NCBI GenBank assembly: GCA_033782935.1
Contig: JAWQEG010000065.1
Coordinates: 1,451,001 to 1,515,000, forward strand
From: Petrolisthes cinctipes
Lineage: Eukaryota; Arthropoda; Malacostraca; Decapoda; Porcellanidae
Length of the DNA stretch: 64,000 bases
Direction: 5' to 3'
In this document: positions 58,019 through 64,000 of the stretch, piece by piece
How positions within the stretch are numbered: position 1 is the stretch's first letter
How the letters are laid out: each line of letters starts with the position of its first letter
Position numbers and translations under genes: made by a program
Notes under the pieces: generated by a model
Told to the model about the DNA's origin: nothing
Databases searched by the model: none
What the model saw: only the letters and a program-made list of their open reading frames with translations

Positions 58019-58471
58019 TGGCAACTGCATCCCCCTGTGTTCGAGTCACTCTGCCTTTGCTACGGGACACCGGAGGTGGACCTGTTCGCCTCCCCAACCA
58101 CGGCCAAACTTCCTCTGTTCCTGTCCTTCTCCACCAGGACAGAGGCGGGGAGCCCGAACGCCTTCACGGAGGATTGGAACAGGTGGGATTATCTATATCT
58201 CTTTCCCCCACCAGCGTCAGTCCTCCTCCAGGCGATCCTCAAGCTGCGTGCATTCAGAGGGAGGGTACTCCTCATAGCCCCCCTCTGGCCAGCGCGGCCG
58301 TGGTTCGGAGAACTGTCCCAGTGGTGCCCTCATCCTCTTCAGTTAGGATCGGAGTGCCTCTCCAGCACTCTGTCCGCACCACTCCAAGCGTCACTGGAAC
58401 TACACGCTTGGAGTTTCTACGGGGAGTCCTCAGCGAACGCTTCACTCAGGAAACAGTGGGCAAGATGCTGA
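58019..58471 (+). CDS. DIRS-like methyltransferase-like domain
   Basis: In the same frame as RT/RNase H, straight after the amber codon: WQLHPPVFESLCLCYGTPEV, DLFASPTTAKLPLFLSF, AFTEDWNRWDYLYLFPPPAS and RVLLIAPLWPARPWFGEL. This PEVDLFAS ... W ... FPP ... LIAP.WP..PWF pattern is the adenine-methyltransferase-like domain found between RNase H and recombinase in DIRS1-type elements; its activity is unproven. It would be translated only by readthrough, or if the TAG is a private mutation of a sense codon. Confidence 0.8.
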   Translation, partial: WQLHPPVFESLCLCYGTPEVDLFASPTTAKLPLFLSFSTRTEAGSPNAFTEDWNRWDYLYLFPPPASVLLQAILKLRAFRGRVLLIAPLWPARPWFGELSQWCPHPLQLGSECLSSTLSAPLQASLELHAWSFYGESSANASLRKQWARC

Positions 58472-59742
58472 GGGCTCATCGCCAGTCCTCGGTGCGGCAG
58501 TACGAATCATGCTGGAAGAGATTCCAGGACTTCTTGTGTCCACATCCCTCCATGATTATCTCGGAGGACACGGTCCTGGAATTCCTCACTTGGCTCGCCG
58601 ATTCCACCAACAGGGCCCCGGCGACGGTGCTTGCGCATCACGCAGCCCTGTCTGATCCCATCCTCCTAGGTTTTAATATTAAAGTTTCTGAGAGGCCTCT
58701 CTCTCTGCTGAGGATGGGGATTCGGGCGGGGCCGGCACCTCACCAGGCCCAGACTCCTTCCTGGTCCCTTCACCGCGTCCTTACCTACCTGACCTTTGAG
58801 GGGGTTTCTCTGGAAGTGTGCCACCTCCTCCAGAAGTCTCTCTTCCTGCTCGCCTTAGCTACAGGGTACAGGGCCTCCCAATTGGCAGCCCTCACCCATC
58901 ATCCAGCCTTCTCCTCTGTAAGTCCTAACCTTACCTCTTTGACTGTTTCCCCCTCTCCTACTTTCTTAGCTAAGAACGAGCAGGCTGACGACAGGATTGG
59001 CCCCCTTGCAGTACCCTCCTTCCTGAGGGATGGAAGTTTCCACCCACTCTGTCCAGTCCACGCCTTCACAGCCTACATGGAGGCTACGAGGGAGGCTTCT
59101 CTGGACCACCTCTTCTGCAACTCCAGGTCTGGTAAGCCTCTCTTCCCCAGGTCCATCGCTTGCCTTCTCTGCCGAGTGATTGAGAACGGGGATCCCGGAC
59201 ACGCTCCCAAGGCCCACAGCGATCGGGGCGTGGCCGCCTCCCTCGCCTTCCTCAGGACTCACTCGGTGGAGCGGGTACGGGATCTGGGGGGCTGGACATC
59301 CACCTCCTCCTTCAGGACGAGGTATCTGTTCCACTCGCTCTCCCCCACCCCCTGTGTGGCGATGGGGACTCCTCCCACCATACCACACCCACGTCTCACG
59401 CCTGGCAAGGGTTCCCGCGGGAGACAGAACAGGGGGAGGGGCGCCCGAGGGGAAAAGGTCGGGCTAGATAGCTCCCTTATCACCTGTTCATCGTTATCAC
59501 CCCATACGTCATCTCCATTCTGTACATTCTCACGCTCATCCCATGTCATTCATATTGTACATATGGTGTTGGTTGCAATAAAACTGCATTGTTATGGAAC
59601 TTTGAGTATTTATTTTCCGAAGGATGAAATAATGGTGACTTATTACAATAAACACATGGTTAGGACATGTTGGTGTTTCATTCCTCCTCTCGGTGGACTT
59701 TTAACCCATACTCAGGCCATAGCCTGGGGTTTGGGGTACTAG
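58400..59742 (+). CDS. DIRS-like tyrosine recombinase
   Basis: This reading frame is open from 57175, overlapping RT in another frame, but recombinase-like sequence begins near 58400. It starts LEFLRGVLSERFTQETVGKM and AHRQSSVRQYESCWKRFQDF (the N-terminal helical domain). The catalytic part follows: Arg at 58870-58872 in GYRASQLAAL; H-x-x-R at 59215-59226 (HSDR); GGW near 59289-59295; and the nucleophile Tyr at 59323-59325 in FRTRYLF. All expected catalytic residues appear present. It would integrate the circular DNA form without target duplication. The last about 85 codons are unconserved and run into a tail. The true start is uncertain. Confidence 0.88.
59577..59582 (+). terminator. Polyadenylation signal of the DIRS-like element
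   Basis: AATAAA follows the recombinase core in GGTTGCAATAAAACTGC; a second AATAAA is at about 59649. Confidence 0.5.
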
Positions 59743-59988
59743 GAAATAAAAAGGGGGGGGGGGCCTCGACCCTCCTACCTCTCCTCTCGAGTCTGACTAT
59801 AAAGACAACTACTTAAAGATTTCCTTTGAAAAAAAAAAAATAATAATAATAATACAAAATTTTTTGGGTTATAACAGAAATTTTTGAATATATATAATAA
59901 TAATAAATTATATATATGAGTAAATAACTTCCAAAGGGTCTGTTACCCGAATGCCTCCTCCTCACCTCACACCAACCGCATTGCATGC

Positions 59989-60091
59989 ATAGCAATCCAG
60001 CTGTGCTGGTTCCACTTTACCAATAATAGTGCATTTGTCGCGGCTTCCAGCCGCTTAAATTGTATATATTGGTTGTGGAACCAGCACAGCT
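59989..60091. repeat. Internal complementary region of the DIRS-like element
   Basis: AGCAATCCAGCTGTGCTGG...ACTTTACCAATAA is complementary to the left end. TTGTCGCGGCTTCCAGCCGC...GGTTGTGGAACCAGCACAGC is complementary to the right end. The two halves meet at the TTAT junction, as required for forming a circular intermediate. Confidence 0.9.
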
Positions 60092-60146
60092 TTTACTGTC
60101 CCACCCACCTCCCGATGCGGCAGACATTCTCCTTCAGTTCTCATTT

Positions 60147-60414
60147 GAGTGACCGAGCGGCTGCCCCCGCTGGCCCAAGCGGGTCACTACCTCTAGAGGC
60201 CGCCACCAGGTGGCTCCCATATCAGTACAGCGCCAGATTTGAATTTATATTTACTTCTGATGATCTTCACGGAATAGACCCTTCTAGCCCAGAATATGCC
60301 TATACGGGGCCTGGGCTGGAGAAGGGGTGTGTTCTATAGCAATCTAGCTGTGCTGGTTCCACAACCAATAAATACAATTTAAGCAGCTGGAAGCCACGAC
60401 AAATGCACTATTAT
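60147..60414 (-). repeat. Right inverted terminal repeat and right end of the DIRS-like element
   Basis: The reverse complement of 53003-53227, then CAACCAATAAATACAATTTA to GACAAATGCACTATTAT. Confidence 0.92.
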
Positions 60415-60417
60415 AGT

Positions 60418-60505
60418 CCCCCCAGCAGTGGCCGAGCACATTAGGCTCTGTGTGCTTAATTAATGTCTTAGCACAGCGGTTCGAATCCGTCTGGAGACAC
60501 ATACT
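60418..60505 (+). mobile_element. tRNA-like SINE head, candidate
   Basis: CAGCAGTGGCCGAGCACATT resembles the tRNA A box and GGTTCGAATCC is a perfect B box about 40 bp later. The anticodon arm is not clean and no acceptor stem closes, so it is a tRNA-derived repeat or tRNA pseudogene. Confidence 0.5.
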
Positions 60506-60909
60506 GGTTTGGTTATATCCAGTTTCTTTGGTGTGTAGGATTTGTTATATATATATGTATAGACCTATTACTGTACTTACCGGTAATACAAAATACATAA
60601 TTAATTTGTTTGAAACATAGGTCGGAATTTAGCTTACCATCATCTAGGGCATTGACGACATTGTGCTTCGGTTTGGCCATATAATTGATTTTTAACAATC
60701 TTAAACTTATAAGAATAAACTTAGAAGATGCACACATCATTCAGGTAAATTTGCCTTGCTTCTGCATTGTCACACTTGACTTTGACAGATATTTGTTGAT
60801 AATTTAAAAATATATCAACAAGAGATGGAATGCTATATTTAATATTTGATAAAAAAAAATTTTTACAGTAATACTAAGAATATAATTCTTGATTAATTTT
60901 GTCCATATT
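60506..60909. other. AT-rich stretch without supported gene
   Basis: Possible tail of the tRNA-like repeat, then AT-rich sequence. The minus-strand frame at 60740-60513 matches nothing. Confidence 0.4.
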
Positions 60910-61067
60910 TTCTAAAATCTCTCTATCTATCTGTAGCTCCGACTTCTCGTTCTCTCCGGGAACTCCCACCAAGGGGGTGGCGACGGCGGAAGGATACTCT
61001 TCTGCCCTGTTCCAACACTCCCTCCTCACTTACTCCATCCCCCCTCCCCACCTCACACTTCTCTCTC

Positions 61068-61706
61068 TCACACATACTCTTCCACTCTGTTCTGCCATCT
61101 AACCGGAGGTCTGCCTCTCACACCAGGGCCCAAAACTTCACTTCCATACACCTTCTTTAAAAACTCCACACTTTCAATTCTCTCTACATGTCCAAGCCAT
61201 CTCAGTGTATTACGCTTCACTCTCTCAACCACTCCACACTCAATACCAATTGCCTTCTCACTTATACCACATCTCTCATACACACTCCCATTACTTTCTC
61301 CATCCCACCTAGTAAGTCCACATGCTCCTCTCAGATAACTCATTTCCATTGCACCTATTCTCGACTGATAAGCCCTACTCCATGTCCATGTCTCCGACGC
61401 ATATGTCAGTGTTGGCAGGATTATACTATTTCTCAGTCCCTTTTTCACTTCCATACTTACACTCCTACCCTTCATTATCATCCCCAGTGATCCTATGACC
61501 TGCCTGCCCCTCACTGCTCTCTCCCTGATTTCTCCTTCCATACTTCCATGTTTACACAAAACTGTTCCCAGATACTGGAATTCCCTCACCCCCTCCATCC
61601 TCTCACCCTCTAAAGTTTTCTCATATTCCGTCCCAGTTGCCACAGCCACTCTGTAGGGTGTAGCAAAGTCAATTACTTCTGTTTTAGTCCTCTCAAATAC
61701 CAGCAC
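61068..61706 (-). pseudogene. LINE RT C-terminal part
   Basis: The open frame contains FQYLGTVLCKHGSMEGEIRE, LPTLTYASETWTWSRAYQ, CGLTRWDGESNGSVYERCG and TLRWLGHVERIESVEFLKK. It gives the intact version of the C-terminus that is broken in copy 2. It is out of frame with the catalytic part at 61763-62044. Confidence 0.85.
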
Positions 61707-61762
61707 CTTACTCTTACCAGTTTTCTTCGCTTACACATGGACTGAAACTCATCCACCACATT

Positions 61763-62044
61763 CTATAACTCCCTTTCACTCTCAGCCAGCAGCACAGTGT
61801 CATCCGCAAATAAGCTTGCAACCAAGGACCAATCTACTCCATTCAACCTCCGTTTTGCACCCAAGCCCTCCACCTTTGCCTTCATCTCTCTCATGCAACC
61901 ATATATAAAGATATTGAACAGCCATAGTGATATGACACACCCCTGCCTCAATCCTACACTGATATCAAAGTTCTCACTCAAATCACCCTCGACCCTCACA
62001 CAAGCTTTTGCCTCTCTGTAGAAAGCCTCAATCCCCTCCAGCAA
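61763..62044 (-). pseudogene. LINE RT catalytic part
   Basis: The frame carries LEGIEAFYREAKACVRVEGD, SVGLRQGCVISLWLFN and the FADD box (FADDTVLLAESEREL). In copy 2 the FADD box and flanks are the same. The fingers part lies further upstream (62062-62345) in other frames. Confidence 0.85.
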
Positions 62045-62358
62045 GCGCCCACCAACACCTTAAAACCTTAATACATCTGTCATAGCTCTCCTATCAACCC
62101 TATCATATGCCTTCTCCAAATTCATGAAGGTAGCATACAACTTCCTACCCTTCCCAATATATTTCTCCACTGGTGAGTTTATTGCAAAGATCTGGTCCAC
62201 ACATCCTCTACCCTTTTTGAACCCTCCCTGCTTCTCACTAACTTTATTCCCTGTTACTTCTATCAGTCTCTCAGTAAGAACCTTCCCATAAACCTTCCCC
62301 GGTACACTAAGAAGGCTTATTCCCCTATAGCTACCACACTCATCCTTACTTCTAAAAT

Positions 62359-62858
62359 AGTTTGATTTATTTAACCCACAATTATATACTGCACCAGCTG
62401 TTATAAAAGTATGTCTTTTGAGTCATGTACAATATTAACAATTTATTATAGGAAATAAAGTTCTTTATACTGTACTTGATGTTTTGCTAGACCCTACCTT
62501 ATTGTATTTATACTGTATGTGATATTTTGTCACTAATATAATTTTATAATGCTATCATAGGGTCTCGGCCCTTCTCTGTCTGAACTCTGCGAATTCCCTA
62601 CATTCTCTGTCACACTACTTAAGAGTTTTCTGTTTGAAACTAATTTATTGCCCAGCATTTAACTTCATACGGCTCAGATATATCCCCTATCACACATAGA
62701 TTTCATACACTGCTAGGGTGACATAAGACCCATTAGGGCCTGCTGATGCTAATTTTAATACAGTATACAAGAAAGAGTATAATATTATGTAATGTCATCA
62801 TGAGCCAAAGTTGCCCAACACAATTGGTATAAGGGTGAGATGACCCCACTTCCCACTT
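62359..62858. other. AT-rich stretch without supported gene
   Basis: No coding frame, repeat or RNA feature that I can support. Confidence 0.45.
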
Positions 62859-63113
62859 TTGCATTTTTTACTGTGGAGGGAAGAATATTATGATTGCATA
62901 ACCAGTCATACTGAGGCCATATTTTTGAACAAACAGCATACACACTATGATGAAAGTTTTCTAGCTGTGGAGATGTGCTTAACTAGTATCTTATTTAAGG
63001 ACTTACATTTCGATTTGGAAGGTAAATATATCTTTGTCAAAGGCAGTGATAGAAGAGGAAGCTCTTCGCTTCATAGGTGGATATATACTAAAAAAAAATT
63101 GTAGGAACATATC
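62859..63113 (+). pseudogene. Possible DNA-transposase C-terminal fragment
   Basis: The open frame reads LWREEYYDCITSHTEAIFLN, ESFLAVEMCLTSILFKDLHF, DLEGKYIFVKGSD. A one-base shift near 63050 gives VIEEEALRFIGGYILKK. The E-E-A-L-R-F-I-G-G-Y-I ending resembles a motif near the C-terminus of THAP/P-type and some hAT transposases (...YIAGYI..K). No start or catalytic residues are visible; the family is a guess. Confidence 0.3.
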
Positions 63114-63255
63114 CATATTTAGGAAATAAGGCCAGCAATTGTGACACTGTTTGCATAAGCAAATCATGAACTGAAATGATTAATAGAGGTAAGCTATGCA
63201 CTATCTCCCTTCAGATACATTATTTTTCTCAGTTGGTTAAAATTAGATAAATGTT

Positions 63256-63295
63256 TAAAGCAGTGTTTCCCTTCACCAAGGGAAACACTGCTTTA
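63256..63295. repeat. Perfect 18-bp hairpin with CAGTGTTTCCC arms
   Basis: TAAAGCAGTGTTTCCCTT, loop CACC, then the exact complement AAGGGAAACACTGCTTTA. CAGTGTTTCCC is a well-known end sequence of hAT transposons, so this may be two transposon ends joined. Confidence 0.9.
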
Positions 63296-64000
63296 GCTCA
63301 CTTGCTTCTACAATAGAACGTATATGAATTGATTTACCCAAACATGTAGTGTTCTGTAAAATATCTGTGTACTTGAGAATGAAACATCTAAACAAAATCA
63401 TTGAAAAGAGAAGAAGGGAGAAAAATCTTGTAGACATAATGAATAAGAAAATGACAAGCAAAATAAAATTATGCAGTAACTTAGCTGGGTAAAATGGGAG
63501 ATGTAAAAGAATGTGTGAAAAGTATTTTTCATAGCCATCTAATTTTGTAAATTATACCGTAATTTAATATATGCACTGTATATACAACAAAGTTTGTATT
63601 GATATCTTCTATTAGAATATGAGAAGGTTAAGATATGTAAGCTTGTCTAGAATACAGGTAACATATACAAAATCATAAAAATAATAATACAGCGATGATG
63701 TGATGGAGGGAGACATGTATTAAATAAGATCTTGGTATGTTACAAGTACGAATAATAATTGAATGCTTATTGTAGTGAAACGTGAATTAGGCGAGAGAAA
63801 ATAATGAGTTAGATTGTCACTACACATTCTCGCGATCAAGGTGTGGTACGGAGCAGCGCTCATCATGCCCTCCTCGTACACCGACTACTTATTGATGACA
63901 TTTATTCCTTACTCGGGATATTCCATGCGCTGTTTTCGGTGCCAATCGCTTGCAAATCATATCGAGTTTGCTATTTCATACATAAATATTGACATAGTAA
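63296..64000. other. AT-rich stretch without supported gene
   Basis: I see no supported feature; the frame at 63461-63273 (minus) overlaps the hairpin and matches nothing. Confidence 0.45.

Larger units (their letters stand above)
52999..60414 (+). mobile_element. DIRS-like tyrosine-recombinase retrotransposon, structurally full length
   Basis: Inverted terminal repeats of roughly 210-220 bp (53003-53227 and 60147-60361, reverse complements) enclose gag, RT/RNase H, a methyltransferase-like domain and a tyrosine recombinase. The internal complementary region (59989-60091), read in reverse complement, equals the right end joined to the left end. Left, right and joined versions share TTAT (52999-53002 and 60411-60414), giving a 7416-bp element with no target duplication, as expected for tyrosine-recombinase integration. 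Base composition is much more GC-rich than its surroundings. An amber stop and a gag frameshift suggest this copy is not fully active. DIRS elements are known from decapods. Confidence 0.93.
60919..62349 (-). mobile_element. LINE (non-LTR retrotransposon), 5'-truncated, copy 3
   Basis: Flanked by TTCTAAAAT on both sides (60910-60918 and 62350-62358), a 9-bp target duplication. On the minus strand it begins within the RT fingers (at ...DECGSYRG, corresponding to GSKEECGSYRR of copy 2) and runs through RT to the C-terminus, ending in a short GATA tract. It is broken by several frame changes, including one near 61710-61760. It belongs to the same family as the copies at 1 and 22490. The truncation point and short target duplication are typical of target-primed reverse transcription. 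Confidence 0.92.

Noticed and set aside
57175..58400. First ~400 codons of the long recombinase frame
   Set aside because: Open by composition on top of the RT frame; no conserved sequence until about 58400.
58966..59549. Minus-strand frames opposite the recombinase
   Set aside because: Antisense shadows of a GC-rich gene, Gly/Arg-rich, no family.
60418..60505. A functional tRNA gene
   Set aside because: Good A and B boxes, but no closing acceptor stem or clean anticodon arm; treated as SINE or tRNA relic.

Overview
The window is repeat-dominated, intron-containing animal DNA. Its (TA)n, (GT)n, (AAT)n and GATA microsatellites, its non-LTR retrotransposon family and a DIRS-like tyrosine-recombinase retrotransposon all suggest an arthropod, most plausibly a decapod crustacean. 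That placement is inferred from repeat content, not from a marker gene. I see no bacterial genes, rRNA, CRISPR array or intact functional tRNA.

Layout. 1-428: 3' end of a LINE. 428-21233: one block of a 176-bp satellite in two head-to-head arms; the orientation flips without spacer at 10994/10995. 21233-21640: a fragment of an acidic/basic protein gene cut by the satellite edge. 22334-32590: broken exons of an IFRD1/IFRD2-like gene, interrupted by a LINE (22490-24265), a 1.8-kb non-autonomous DNA transposon (25059-26858) and a gag-only LTR retrotransposon (27405-31212). 33224-42348: a degenerate Ty3/Gypsy-type LTR retrotransposon on the minus strand. 42410-43280: a long AAT microsatellite. 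44370-45480: G-rich minisatellites with inverted ends. 45725-47409: a tRNA-derived SINE and a TA-flanked inverted-repeat element. 48961-50790: a second, inverted copy of the 1.8-kb transposon. 51439-52384: decayed exons resembling a Gypsy-integrase-derived gene. 52999-60414: a structurally full-length DIRS-like retrotransposon. 60919-62349: another LINE, on the minus strand. The last 1.6 kb holds a transposase-like fragment and a perfect hairpin.

Most of the genes belong to mobile elements. The DIRS-like element is the most complete set: gag, reverse transcriptase/RNase H, a methyltransferase-like domain and tyrosine recombinase, with inverted terminal repeats and an internal complementary region carrying both ends. 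Its gag and RT appear to be interrupted by spliceosomal introns, and an amber codon separates RNase H from the methyltransferase-like domain. The LTR element at 27405 has almost identical LTRs and exact target duplications, so it is young. Element boundaries were read by eye from direct and inverted repeats. No alignment or database search was run, and family names rest on motifs and recall of the families.
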